A stretch of DNA of 64,000 nt from Planctomycetaceae bacterium. Its GTDB lineage: Bacteria; Planctomycetota; Planctomycetia; Pirellulales; Thermoguttaceae. The stretch covers positions 1 through 64,000 of the forward strand of contig JAJFVC010000094.1 in assembly GCA_021372005.1 (NCBI GenBank), read 5' to 3'. Positions 36,001 through 43,133 of this stretch are shown here, in pieces; within the stretch, counting starts at the first letter, position 1; each line of letters starts with the position of its first letter. The notes beneath the pieces are model-generated. The model was not told the origin of the DNA. It did no database searches and worked only from the letters and a program-made list of their open reading frames with translations. A program made the translations under genes and the position numbers.

Positions 36001-37222
36001 CAACCTGGGCGTTGTACTGGTCGTACACGTCGATCCGGTTGGTGTTCGGATTGTCCGTCTCGACATTGTTGACGCGGAATTCGTCGGTCGACTGCTTGAT
36101 GATGTGGACCGCACCGTCGGGCACCGTCGCATACGAGCTGTCGTACGCGGTGAGCACCAACAACGGTTGCGTTTGCAGACCGTAGTCGCCGGTGAATGTG
36201 ATGTCGAACTCGTATTCGCTTCGAGCCGTGACGGAAACTCCCGGCAGTGCGATCCGCGTCGTCGATACCGTTTTGGAGGGGCCGTCGATGATCGGAGCGG
36301 TCGTATAAGTCGTAGACGTGGCTTGCGAAAAAGCATATTCGATGTTCTGGGCCGTCTGGGCCATGTTTTGTTCGGCCGTCAGGGTCGGATCGCTCGAAAC
36401 GACGATGTTGAGCGTTGTGCCAGGCTGGCGGAGCGTCGTAATGGTGGCCGAGACCAGATAGCCGGTCGAGAAATTGGTGTTACCCACGATCAAGGTGGGC
36501 TGTCCGCCGCTCAAGAACGACGCCTTTGCCGCGTCGCTGTAACAAATCTGATAGTTCAGCGAGTCCACACCTATAACATTTACGCCCTCGAGATCGGTGA
36601 CGCCAGAAGTATAGAGACTATTCAACGCGTTTTGGATCGCCGCGACGTTGGCGCTGAGACTGCGGCTCTGATCGTATCCCGTCACAGTCGCCGAATAGCT
36701 GAGGCCCGATGTGTCGGTATAGACCAGATCAAAATCGCCGACAATGGCGGTGACGCTTCCGGAACTCAAAGTCAACTGCTGCACTGCGTTGCCATTGTAC
36801 TGCAAGTTGAAACTGGTGGTTCCTTGGCCCAAGTCAACTCGCTGGACCGCTTGGGTGAGATATCGGGCGTAGACGTTGTAGTCGGTCATCGCCACGCCGG
36901 TGTCGGGATCGATGACTACGCCTGAAGAGTCGATCACGCCGTCATTGCGACTCCAAACGACGACATAGTCGCCGTTGTTGTCGGCGGCCACTGCCTTGCC
37001 GGAGACCGAATCTTGACCGGCCGTGGCAATCTGCGTCAAAAGCACGTCGTCGGCGCTGTTGGCCGTGACGCTCAACAGTTGACGCTCTTCCAACGGATCG
37101 ATGGCCAAGCGGCGAGGCTTGCGTTCTTGGTTGGACGGCCGCGAACCGCCGGTCAAAGAATCCCAAATCCGCTCCCACGCGTTGCCAAAAGTTCGCTTCT
37201 TGGACGTTTTCAACTGCGACAT
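27092..37222 (-). CDS. giant cell-surface protein with leishmanolysin-like and matrixin-like zinc sites
   Basis: The protein has 3376 residues. The start at 37222 (MSQLKTSKKRTFGN) is placed 9 bases after an AGGGG site; an ATG at 37231 is too close to it. Residues 43-51 read PLEERQLLS, the N-terminal mark of planctomycete surface proteins. More than a dozen repeats follow the pattern xxVNxxTxxxQxxPxVAMDxDGDFVITWxSxxQD and resemble propeller-like or calcium-binding blades. Near residue 1988 is DVITHEMGHVLGFGTIW, and about 60 residues later HWRESVFGNELMTG gives a third His and a Met-turn, as in M8 peptidases. A Gly/Pro linker lies near 2477. FG-GAP-like repeats with DxDGDG and DLNGDG motifs fill about 2920-3200. 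Near 3327, TTVMHEMEHVLGYGHSSGLMS is a matrixin-like zinc site with Met-turn. Function is unproven; adhesion plus proteolysis is likely. Confidence 0.85.
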   Translation of the reverse strand: MSQLKTSKKRTFGNAWERIWDSLTGGSRPSNQERKPRRLAIDPLEERQLLSVTANSADDVLLTQIATAGQDSVSGKAVAADNNGDYVVVWSRNDGVIDSSGVVIDPDTGVAMTDYNVYARYLTQAVQRVDLGQGTTSFNLQYNGNAVQQLTLSSGSVTAIVGDFDLVYTDTSGLSYSATVTGYDQSRSLSANVAAIQNALNSLYTSGVTDLEGVNVIGVDSLNYQICYSDAAKASFLSGGQPTLIVGNTNFSTGYLVSATITTLRQPGTTLNIVVSSDPTLTAEQNMAQTAQNIEYAFSQATSTTYTTAPIIDGPSKTVSTTRIALPGVSVTARSEYEFDITFTGDYGLQTQPLLVLTAYDSSYATVPDGAVHIIKQSTDEFRVNNVETDNPNTNRIDVYDQYNAQVAMDADGDFVITWESDSTTTGSYTDIYARRFSAAGFIDGVTQTITFTSTSTLSTGTFTLTTDKGTSGAISFDPLDPIASANNIKYALNRLGYDPSSVTVTPSSATTSVTTIEWNDAASIPVITCTPNSSWTSTAIQSAFASNNVSYLSSITPNTTNLAGQASTYFQSIRALGDQFLVNTILTNTQSDPSVGMDSDGNFTIAWASMGQDLSYFNTIKAQRYDRDGNKLGDEFQVNTIDNTTASFSPYVAMSASGAIAIGWNDTNDPNYYQHKTYIATVYAKVYSGQGAVLLNQFAAGGGGITGIDFDSADNFVIGCAYNTSNDNISGKATSDVFVTEWELYDSNGAVSGKFLRTQFRANSATFNTTDANMWPNSQYGGQPVMDADGDLTVFYEGFGADTSETVSGISYSLFSSSLLQEDNVCVTPYLNLFNLQSIYQTARTYSLTYSETGDKFTSIDVDTILENILAQCQAPMCLGTGIGFVIGTSTTASNGITASDTTFYAVLNDAMVSPSLSDIKIDGEAMSISTITNITSYSTGYSVYKLTVKRTASPPTSHSAGSTVVNPSITMTNRDYVLGRIREIFESKLGLLRGTANDVLFSQFDSDPNSSAACRVLNSDSVANNTRDGSNSRYYIDIDKLATGGTFSLKVINSKNIETTVPISIQATGTSLDATKMIAAIEDALRSSAVLKILGINWDETLDENDGTRHEGTVSVRLISDAEIAAKANTDWDFSSRGVGDLTTPSTGAPYYASYIYEITFLGESHDTYISLSLDTTTTNAKLTRSDGSTALVPTVMPLLAHDYTYPDYNGTQQSNVSAAMATDGDFITVWTQFTPSNTAGSIGINNIYFRTFSENSDTAGANVTDFLLADGDRLNNNDTVTDALTRMVVTFDEELMITGDNSVTNVNNWALMRDGVLISNAIESVSFGLNESYWERLNNTTTFNKWEAVVTFNADVFSEGLSDGHYQLVAKRTIFDANGNPLASTGYNTNGADFSRTFDVLRPTGTETIVNDTQTDNSQITTSQATASDADGDSIVAWATQSGQTLTFTFASTPTANTWFRLKVDSDLLPTSNIQFVPAGTTLTASNIQTALSKLSVFGKQAPNLTVAFNSLKSTATTFVFDLVYGSMSTVTVQPTITQFAPTGASTTPLPTGTLGTTPVMGAVYATVYDVTWGTDSSGNRVELSKTPHLVSVTENMTASDVAVACDDKGNFVVTWSQYDTDGSGWNVHAALYNFDRTLKKSDFVVNATPASAQHNAAVAMDSDGDFTVAWQSNYQDGSGYGIYATRFDADGNRTGGINERSVLTFDVKFTGTFKLTWQGATSTTAVRFNGNTGGPSNPNSDFIIQLKKALVEIGLNAEDGAAGQVVQVTNLNGTQVRIEFINARGNSNQLGITVETNDIIVDSGSSGTVTASTEREGSLAEFQVNDTTDNDQLDPDIAMDDAGNFVITWTSYGQGGDNTYESNIYSKLFTASSGSDSGSQFNVTVHFSGGLSASQQLVFAEAAARWESIIVGDVADVMTSTGYIDDILIDASGIYIDGEGGILGQAGPTGLRTGSDLPYAGIMQFDTADLADMETNGSLLDVITHEMGHVLGFGTIWTDLNLLTGAGGDDPEFVGAGAVAEYNKAYGLTATSVPVENTGGSGTRDSHWRESVFGNELMTGWINSGTNVLSRMTAASLGDLGYQVNVDAAAVQFLSNLYDDDVQVGNYYGHMDVLQTSYTYADAVSSVTGGGREVLVNSIVSGNQRSSSVAMDADGDFVITWTSFGQDSGNNSTTANGEDGIFARRYDKTGKAVGNEFCVNTFTDNNQQYSDVAMNAAGDFVVVWQSYQDKDGSTDTPNSYGIYGQRFVRNGLVSTTTAYGSNGQYLQEFAINTTTDGNQLYPSVSMDDNGDFIVVWSGNGTKTTPKDNQGVFLQAFRQLTDTAGPRVVMTIDTTQSPNNILLNMETVANTVKTIKVTFTEMLNTDKAGQAGWNYSVLNPNNWSISKDGSTIAYGVTVYSYTFDDATNTYEVVLQCDVDPKTSAFDPLDSGSYILTLSANVRDVNGVALDGNDDGVAGGDFQRAFTINTGSGGGGGGDGGNIPGPGTPTPGTTDTPINTGTLLGGQEDVVTASGSNGYIIVWEDAGIIYGQRYDASGNVVGLLTANTLYGLHPDVAMNSDGDIVIVWEGYGSDGNYGIFARCYNADGNVKGDPIRVSQISLARQESPSVAVASNGNFIVTWTKYNVSGNLFGNIYGRTFRGNGTSLTSEYLISTNTSRTNINSDVAISNSGSIVVVWEGYNSSSNWDIYGQKLLLPKTSEIDTKAINFVGGEFLVNSYTSNLQQDPSVAVDDSGNFVVSWSSYLQDGSLWGVYARQFYATGAARTSSEFRVNSITSSYQWQSDVSCDSNGNFTVAWSSYGKDDVLLTDYGVYAHIYNATGGEMKDSSGTVIGEFRINATTAGDQTNPAVTMTDNGNVVLAWLGPIYYGTSGTAVFARLVGLSGSSSSSKTVLGDSLVLSTSSDGTVVWNNGSSTVLCSTAATVICVGDYDGDGYQDDAALAFTSGPYQGTYIRYNITESSGVWKKIHDRVATSLLAADANGDGADELFLGLGTGWGFLEYYTTASTWRFLSGKTIKAIAVADLDSNEKDDLVFSLTGQNGTSTLMNNGASKTLYATAASSIAIGDLNGDGQVNDVVLDLDASGLWVRYDANSTSGTMTKINGFNAQSVAVADLDGNGADEVVAEFGALFRGVWDFTNASKQWVNIGNGKGTSNNIKVADVNADGHEDLVVSYGNTIGTLAWVANSSWTNINSKSVAAMSVSKAVAALTLDGTALVDSSAATLTEAELDSIVAEAINRLSAELGSYVASTLASVNVKIASLDGATLGETAGTTILIDDDAAGYGWFVDSTPSDDAEYAAVTGSTAMAALKGSAAATRVDLLTTVMHEMEHVLGYGHSSGLMSDKLGAGVRYSVETNASAVDNAYALLYSGESNN

Positions 37223-38005
37223 AACTGTCATCCCCTGGCGAAAAAGTGTGTTTTCGCTTCTTCTGAAACCGAGAACGGAATCTCCACGCCGACCTATTTT
37301 TTCAACTTGTGAAAGAACGAGCCCCGAACGAGACCGCGTAAAAAACCAAGCGGACGGGTTGCTTGAACCCGGCAAGAGACGGAGCACTGCCGACGGGTTT
37401 GCGGAAGATCCCCGGCAAACGAATGAAACGCCGACGTTCGATTCCCCATGCTGCGCCCATTTGATGTGTGAGTGTTTAGGCGACGACCCTCTAAGTGCGC
37501 CCTATCGCGCGCCGGAATAACCCACACATTCCCCATATTTGAACGGCTATCCCCGAATTTGTCAAACGAAAAGACGAAAAATGAGAAGATAGTTAAACTC
37601 TACCCCAAAAACCAAAATGAAGTCGAGTTTTTCAATCTTCCCCCCCTTTATATATCCTGCGGCTAGCGTTTTTCATCTTGATTGGGCGACTCAACGAAGT
37701 CAAGGAAAATTTGGGATGGGCGAGCTATTCTCATTAGTTGCCGTTCATGGGGGGGGGACGCATCTGGCTGATTTTAGAACTTTTAATTCCCTCCGAATGG
37801 GTTGTTTTTTTATTGACGCCGTACGAAATCCCCACTTTAGACGTGTTCTCGCGGGATTTTTCGGTAGAGTTTACCTTTCTTACTCAACTCCCTTGACCGT
37901 CATGTCCGATACTATCGTCACGTCTGAAAGACAGACCCTATCCGGCCAGGAAAGGGTTTGCGGGACGTCCCGGTTATTGGACGCAGATTAAGGTGGATGA
38001 AAACC
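37223..38005. other. 783-bp intergenic region upstream of two surface-protein genes
   Basis: This region lies between the divergent giant surface protein and BBP7 genes and is more AT-rich than its surroundings, notably 37555-37680. It contains a TGTCAA at about 37565 that could be a leftward -35 with a poor -10, and a run of nine or so G near 37750. Short open frames here have no family similarity. I cannot name a definite promoter for either gene. Confidence 0.35.
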
Positions 38006-39217
38006 ATGCCGATCAATCGCACCAGTTCACGCATTGCCATCGCACTTCTTACGACCTTTTTGGCCTATCCGGCTTTTGGCCAGGGGCCGTTGGGGATGCA
38101 GTTGTTCGCCCCGGCGGACACCAGCACGTATGGCGGCGGCAATCCGCCGAATGAAGGCTATTTCTTCGCCTTCGACGGTCTGTTCTGGTCGATTCCCGCC
38201 CCCAGAAAAGCCCTGATCGGAACGACCGGCTACCGCGAAGTCGCCACGAACGTCATCCAGCACATTAATGGTCCTCAGAGCCAAGAGCCCGTGACAGTGA
38301 CCTATGCGCAAACGAGCACACTGCACACAGACGATTTGCAGGCTGAGTTTCAGGCAGGCCAGCGATTCGAATTCGGTCGGGTTGAAGACAACAACGGCTG
38401 GCTCGTCAGCATTTTCCGACTTGGGCCGAGCAGTCAGAAGGTGAGCGCCAATAACGTTGATGTATTGCTTGGCGATGAAATCGACCCGAATACCGGACAT
38501 GGACTGCTCTACGGTCTAATTGGCCGAGGCATCTTGGTGAGTGGCACTGACTCCTGGATAATTGGTAAATGGGATAATCTGCCTGTCACGTTCGATCAGG
38601 CTACGATTCATGACAAAGTCGACACCTGGGGTGTGGAGGCGTCGTACTTGCGTCGCTCGCATACGTTCCACAACGGCGGCAACGTCGAGCTGTTCCTTGG
38701 TGCCCGGTACTTTGAGTTCAACGAAGTGTTCATCGTCCACGGCTACGGTGGAGTGCTGGACGACAACACCTACTGGAAGACCTCGGGCGACAACCACATC
38801 GTCGGTCCGCAGATCGGCGGCCGGTATTTCAAGCAGCAAGGTCGGTGGACTTTTTCGACCGAAGGCCGCTTCATGGCGGGCTTCAACATGCAGAACACCG
38901 TCCAGCAAGGCGAATTCGGTTATCTTGGATCACCCAACTCGATCATGAAACCGGAGGCGTGGCAGGGCAGCGCCTACTCGCACCGCGAGACAGTCAACGA
39001 GTTCAGCCCGTTGGTCGAACTCCGCGTGGAGGCTAAGTACATGATCACCCGGGCCGTGACGTTTAAGGCCGGCTGGACCGGTTTCTGGGTCGACGGCATC
39101 GCCCGGCCCAACGACATGATCGTCTATCAAGTGCCCGACATGGGCATCAGCACCGCGAACAACCGGCAAAGCGTGTTCGTCAACGGCGTGACGGTTGGCT
39201 TTGAGATCAACCGATAA
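38006..39217 (+). CDS. BBP7-family outer-membrane beta-barrel protein
   Basis: The protein has 403 residues from the ATG at 38006, which sits 9 bases after an AAGGTGG ribosome site; the ATG at 37997 touches that site and is unlikely. A signal peptide (NRTSSRIAIALLTTFLAYPAFG) ends near residue 25. The mature part has the planctomycete BBP7 pattern: GYFFAFDGLFWSIPAPRK near the start, repeated amphipathic strands with aromatic belts, and a closing strand VFVNGVTVGFEINR. WGVEASYLRRSHTFHNGGNVELFLGARYFEF is a typical barrel strand pair. BBP7 proteins occur in many copies in planctomycetes and are thought to be outer-membrane channels or anchors. The role of this one is not known. The giant surface protein diverges from it. 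Confidence 0.85.
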   Translation: MPINRTSSRIAIALLTTFLAYPAFGQGPLGMQLFAPADTSTYGGGNPPNEGYFFAFDGLFWSIPAPRKALIGTTGYREVATNVIQHINGPQSQEPVTVTYAQTSTLHTDDLQAEFQAGQRFEFGRVEDNNGWLVSIFRLGPSSQKVSANNVDVLLGDEIDPNTGHGLLYGLIGRGILVSGTDSWIIGKWDNLPVTFDQATIHDKVDTWGVEASYLRRSHTFHNGGNVELFLGARYFEFNEVFIVHGYGGVLDDNTYWKTSGDNHIVGPQIGGRYFKQQGRWTFSTEGRFMAGFNMQNTVQQGEFGYLGSPNSIMKPEAWQGSAYSHRETVNEFSPLVELRVEAKYMITRAVTFKAGWTGFWVDGIARPNDMIVYQVPDMGISTANNRQSVFVNGVTVGFEINR

Positions 39218-39260
39218 CCTGGGCGGGCGCACGAACTCAGCGATTGTCCAGCGGGACGCG

Positions 39261-39287
39261 AAAAAATGCGGCGGGCAAAACCCGCCG
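39261..39287 (-). terminator. intrinsic terminator of the small leftward gene
   Basis: On the minus strand a 7-bp GC stem (39281-39287 with 39269-39275) with a 5-base loop is followed by GC, A and a run of six T (39261-39266). It lies 35 bases past the stop of the small gene at 39322-39504 and supports that gene being real. Confidence 0.65.
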
Positions 39288-39321
39288 TGTTGCTTTGGGG
39301 AAAGCGACTCGGGCGAAAGGG

Positions 39322-39504
39322 TTATGCTTCCTGTTTGGCGCGTTGACGAAGTTCGTCCAGTTCCGTGCCCAGCCGATGACGCAACGGGCTCTCCGGCCGA
39401 AGTTCGTTGAGCAAACGTTCGGCCTTTGCAAACGTCTCATCGTTGCACGCCGAACTGCGAAACAAAGCACGCCACGTCCGAGAAATTTCCTGCTCAGTAA
39501 GCAA
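39322..39504 (-). CDS. small conserved-type protein of unknown function
   Basis: This 60-residue protein uses a TTG start at 39504, with GAGGTG about 5 bases upstream as ribosome site. The sequence is hydrophilic and helical (TEQEISRTWRALFRSSAC, then ERLLNELRPESPLRHRLGTELDELRQRAKQEA). I believe similar short proteins with a LRPESPLRHRL motif occur in other planctomycetes, but I cannot confirm it here. An intrinsic terminator on the same strand follows at 39261-39287, which supports it as an independent transcription unit. No function can be assigned. Confidence is limited by its size and the rare start codon. Confidence 0.58.
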   Translation of the reverse strand: MLTEQEISRTWRALFRSSACNDETFAKAERLLNELRPESPLRHRLGTELDELRQRAKQEA

Positions 39505-39607
39505 AGCGACACCTCATGGTTGTTCTACGAGCCGTTCTCAAAATGAGTCATTTTCGACGTCGCAAAACGTTGTGCGGCCGTCGGCAAGGCCTCATTTTTG
39601 GGACGCT

Positions 39608-42600
39608 CTAAGCAGTCGCCGCCGCGTCGGAGACACGGCCCAACTGCTTCGGATCGATCTTTTCCAACTCCTCCACCATCGTACCGACAGTGTATCGTAA
39701 CTGTTCCTCCTGGTGCTTCGAGGTGATGAAGAACCGCAACCGCGACGCGCTTTCCTCCACCGCCGGATGCACGATCGGCTGCACGTTCACGCCTCGGGCC
39801 AGCAACGCCTTCGACAGCTTCAGGCTGGTGAACGAATTGCCCAGGATAATGGGCACCACCGGCGTGTCTTTGCTCATGCCGGTGTTCAAGCCGTAGCTTT
39901 GCGCGAGAGATAAAAACAATTTCGCGTTCTCACGCAGCCGGGCGACGCGTTGAGGCTCGGCTTCGAGCAATCGCAGCGACGCCATCGCGGCCGCGGCTAC
40001 CGGCGGAGGCATCGCCGCCGCAAAGACGAAACCGGGCGCCGTGTAACGCAGATATTCGGCCAACGCCTTGCAACCGCCAATATAGCCGCCCTGCGAGCCG
40101 AGCGACTTGCTCAAGGTGCCCATCCAAATGTCCACGTCGCCGCGTTCGACGCCGAAATGCTCGGCGATGCCGCGGCCCGTCGCGCCCAACACGCCCAACG
40201 AATGCGCCTCGTCGATCATCAGCAGCGCCTTGTGCCGCCGCTTGACCTCCAGAAACCCGGGCAGGTCGGCGATGTCGCCGTCCATGCTGTACACGCCTTC
40301 GATGGCGATCAGCACGCGGCGATACTCGTGGCGATATTGGCTCAGCAGTTGATCGATGGCCCGCCAATCGTTGTGCGGGAACGGACGACGCCGCGCACCG
40401 GACAGGAGGCAGCCCTGGACGATGCTGTTGTGGGCCAACGCGTCGTGAAGAATCAAATCGCCCGGGCCCATCAAGTGTCCGATCACCGTTTCATTGGTCG
40501 AGTGGCCGCCGGCGAACGTAATCGTGTCCTCGACGCCGAGGAATCGGGTGATCTCGCGCTCAAGCTCGACGTGGATCTTTTTCTGGCCCGACACCAGACG
40601 GCTGGCCGAGGCGCTGGTGCCGTAGTGATCCACGGCGGCCTTGGCGGCCTCGTTGACCGTCGGATCGCCGGCCATGCCGATATAGTTGTAGCTCGAAAAA
40701 TTGATGTAATGCCGCCCGTTGATGATCGTCTGATCGTTCGTCGGGCCGTCGTGCACCGTGAAGAACGGGTTGGTCATGCCGAGCCGATCGACCATGGCGA
40801 GCGAATCGCGCAGTTTCACGTATTCGGGGAACTGGTCGAAACAGTAAGACGCCGCCGGGATCTCGCCGTCGGCCGGTTTCGGCATGGGCGGACGAGGCTC
40901 GGCGCCGAGATATTTTTTGACCGCCGCGACCAGTTGACGCGTGGTCTCCAATTCGGGCAACACGTCCTCGGGAAGCCGGCCGCCGAATTTCTCTTCGAGC
41001 GACGAGACAATCTCCATCCGTTCGAGCGAGTCCATGCCGGTTTCGACGATCGGCGAATCGAGCGTCATGCCGTTGGCCCGATCCTTTGCGACGCGACGAA
41101 TTTCCTCGACAACCCATTGGGTCAGCCGATCGTCCATCGTATCTTGGCGGCCCAGTTCGCCGTTCTTCGAGGCAGCGTGTGACTTGGACGGCGAGGCCGT
41201 CTCTGGGGCGGCGAACGCGGCGGGGGCGGCTGACTCAGTCGTAGACGTCGGCACGGGGTCGCCTTGGCGCCATTGACCGACGACGGCCAACGTGCCCGAC
41301 AGGTAACCCTCGCGGCAGGCGTGACGCTGAATCTTGCCGCTGGAGGTTTTGGGCACGGTGCCGACCCGCAGCAAAATGATCGCATCGGGGACCAACTCGA
41401 ACTCGGCCGCCACGTTGCGGCGAATGGCCTCAAAAATGCCGCCGAAATCGTCTTGTTTGTGCCGCTCGACCTCTTGAACGATAATCAATTGCTCGCGGCC
41501 GTCCGCCTCGACGGTGAACGCCGCGCCCGAGTCGTGATGCAGCCGCGGATGGCTGTGTTCGACCGTGTATTCGATGTCTTGCGGATAATAGTTGACGCCG
41601 CGGACGATGATCAGGTCTTTTAGCCGCCCGGTGACAAAAAGCTCGCCGTTGCGCAGAAATCCGAGGTCGCCGGTTCGCAGGAACGGCCCTTCGCCGGTGT
41701 CTTTGAGCCGAGCGCGGAATACGCGCTCGGTCATCTCGGGGTTTTGCCAATAACCTTGGGCGATGCTCGGGCCGTGGACCCAAATTTCTCCAACCCGACC
41801 GGCGGGCACTTCGGTCAGCGTCTCAGGATCGGCGATGACGATTTTTTGATTGGGCAGGTCTTGTCCGGAACCGACCAGCGCCCGGGCGCCGGGCTGATCG
41901 GGCTCGACATCGTGGACCTCGCCGTGGGTCAGCGCGGCGGCGTCGAACGAACGAACCACCGGCGGCTCGAACACGTAACCGCCCGAGACGATCAACGTCG
42001 CCTCGGCTAGGCCGAAGCATGGGAAAAACGCGTCGCGGCGGAATCCGCACGGCTCGAAGGCCTTGGCGAACGCGTCGAGCGTTTCGGCGCGGACCGGTTC
42101 GGCCCCGTTGAACGCGACGCGCCAACTGCTCAGGTCGAGTGTTTTGCGTTGCTCGGGCGTGACTTTGCGGACGCACAGATCGTACGCGAAATTGGGGCCG
42201 CCGCTGGTGGTGCCGCGGAACCGCGAGATGGCCGACAGCCATCGATACGGCTTTTGCAGAAAACTCATCGGCGACATTAAAATGTTCGGCCGTCCGACGT
42301 ACAACGGCTGCAAAATGCCGCCGATCAGACCCATGTCATGATAACTCGGCAGCCAGAACACGCCCTTGCCCGAGCGCGTGTGCTCGAACGAATGTGAAAT
42401 GAGCGCCGAATTGTTCACCAAATTGGCGTGCGACAGGATGACGCCTTTCGGCGTGCCGGTCGAGCCGGATGTGTATTGCAGGAACGCCAGCGTGTCGCCG
42501 TCCACCTCGGGCATGGTCCACTGGTCCGCCGTGCCCTCGGCCACTTGGCAGGTCGGCAGCCAAGTCAACTGTTTCAAGTGGGGCGTCTCGTCGATCAGCG

Positions 42601-43003
42601 GCATGACCCGCTTCAGCACCGTCTCGGTGGTCAACGCCACGCGAGCGTCGGCGTCGTCGGCGATCGCTTGGATTCGGAGCAACGAACGGTTGCGACGGGG
42701 CGGATAAACCGGCACGGCGACCACCCCGGCGTAGAGGCAGCCGAAAAACGCCGTGATGAACTCCAAGCCGGCCGGATAGAGCAGCAACGCCCGACCGCCG
42801 GCCAACCCGTTCATTTGCAGCCAGGCCGCGATCGCCTTGGCTTGTTGGTCCAACTGACGATAGGTCAGGGTGACTTGTTCGTTTTCCCCATCGACGAGGT
42901 ATGTGAAGGCGATATCTTCCGGCTGGCAACGCGCGCGGTGCAGCAATAACTCCACGAGGTTGGAGGGGCCGAAAAAGGTACCGGGCAAGTGATCCAGATG
43001 CAC
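39608..43003 (-). CDS. fused fatty acyl-AMP ligase / acyl carrier protein / alpha-oxoamine synthase
   Basis: The protein has 1131 residues from a GTG at 43003, preceded by GGGAG. Residues 1-580 form a fatty acyl-AMP ligase: LEFITAFFGCLYAGVVAVPVYPPRR, the P-loop LQYTSGSTGTPKGV, FGLAEATLIVSGG and TGRLKDLIIVRGVNYYPQDIE. A linker rich in Ala, Pro and Ser leads to an acyl carrier domain with the pantetheine serine in ETGMDSLERME near residue 655. The last 400 residues are a PLP-dependent alpha-oxoamine synthase: YINFSSYNYIGMAGDP, GTSASASRLVSGQ, LMIDEAHSLGVLG and the PLP lysine in WMGTLSKSLGSQGGYIGG near 965. The chain order implies fatty acid activation, loading on the built-in ACP, then decarboxylative condensation with an amino acid to give an alpha-aminoketone such as 3-ketosphinganine. 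The amino acid and product are unknown. Confidence 0.92.
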   Translation of the reverse strand: MHLDHLPGTFFGPSNLVELLLHRARCQPEDIAFTYLVDGENEQVTLTYRQLDQQAKAIAAWLQMNGLAGGRALLLYPAGLEFITAFFGCLYAGVVAVPVYPPRRNRSLLRIQAIADDADARVALTTETVLKRVMPLIDETPHLKQLTWLPTCQVAEGTADQWTMPEVDGDTLAFLQYTSGSTGTPKGVILSHANLVNNSALISHSFEHTRSGKGVFWLPSYHDMGLIGGILQPLYVGRPNILMSPMSFLQKPYRWLSAISRFRGTTSGGPNFAYDLCVRKVTPEQRKTLDLSSWRVAFNGAEPVRAETLDAFAKAFEPCGFRRDAFFPCFGLAEATLIVSGGYVFEPPVVRSFDAAALTHGEVHDVEPDQPGARALVGSGQDLPNQKIVIADPETLTEVPAGRVGEIWVHGPSIAQGYWQNPEMTERVFRARLKDTGEGPFLRTGDLGFLRNGELFVTGRLKDLIIVRGVNYYPQDIEYTVEHSHPRLHHDSGAAFTVEADGREQLIIVQEVERHKQDDFGGIFEAIRRNVAAEFELVPDAIILLRVGTVPKTSSGKIQRHACREGYLSGTLAVVGQWRQGDPVPTSTTESAAPAAFAAPETASPSKSHAASKNGELGRQDTMDDRLTQWVVEEIRRVAKDRANGMTLDSPIVETGMDSLERMEIVSSLEEKFGGRLPEDVLPELETTRQLVAAVKKYLGAEPRPPMPKPADGEIPAASYCFDQFPEYVKLRDSLAMVDRLGMTNPFFTVHDGPTNDQTIINGRHYINFSSYNYIGMAGDPTVNEAAKAAVDHYGTSASASRLVSGQKKIHVELEREITRFLGVEDTITFAGGHSTNETVIGHLMGPGDLILHDALAHNSIVQGCLLSGARRRPFPHNDWRAIDQLLSQYRHEYRRVLIAIEGVYSMDGDIADLPGFLEVKRRHKALLMIDEAHSLGVLGATGRGIAEHFGVERGDVDIWMGTLSKSLGSQGGYIGGCKALAEYLRYTAPGFVFAAAMPPPVAAAAMASLRLLEAEPQRVARLRENAKLFLSLAQSYGLNTGMSKDTPVVPIILGNSFTSLKLSKALLARGVNVQPIVHPAVEESASRLRFFITSKHQEEQLRYTVGTMVEELEKIDPKQLGRVSDAAATA

Positions 43004-43057
43004 GACTATTCAATCTCCCGCTGTCATCAACCTTTCATCCGTTGTGACAGGCTTCTA

Positions 43058-43086
43058 ATTTTAAGGTTTTGCCAGCAAGTACGCAA
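43058..43086 (-). promoter_or_regulatory. possible promoter of the acyl-AMP ligase fusion gene
   Basis: On the minus strand TTGCGT (43081-43086) and TAAAAT (43058-43063, five of six) are 17 bases apart. The predicted start is near 43051, about 48 bases before the GTG. The -35 matches weakly. Confidence 0.42.
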
Positions 43087-43094
43087 TTGCACTA

Positions 43095-43133
43095 GCATAA
43101 CTGGTTATATGGTACACGCCAATATGGTTATGC
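43095..43133. promoter_or_regulatory. operator-like inverted repeats between two divergent promoters
   Basis: GCATAAC (43095-43101) and GTTATGC (43127-43133) are exact inverted copies. A second, tight palindrome ATAAC-TG-GTTAT occupies 43097-43108. They lie between the leftward fusion-gene promoter and the rightward TTGACA that begins at 43134, so a bound protein could affect both genes. No binding protein can be named. Confidence 0.4.
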
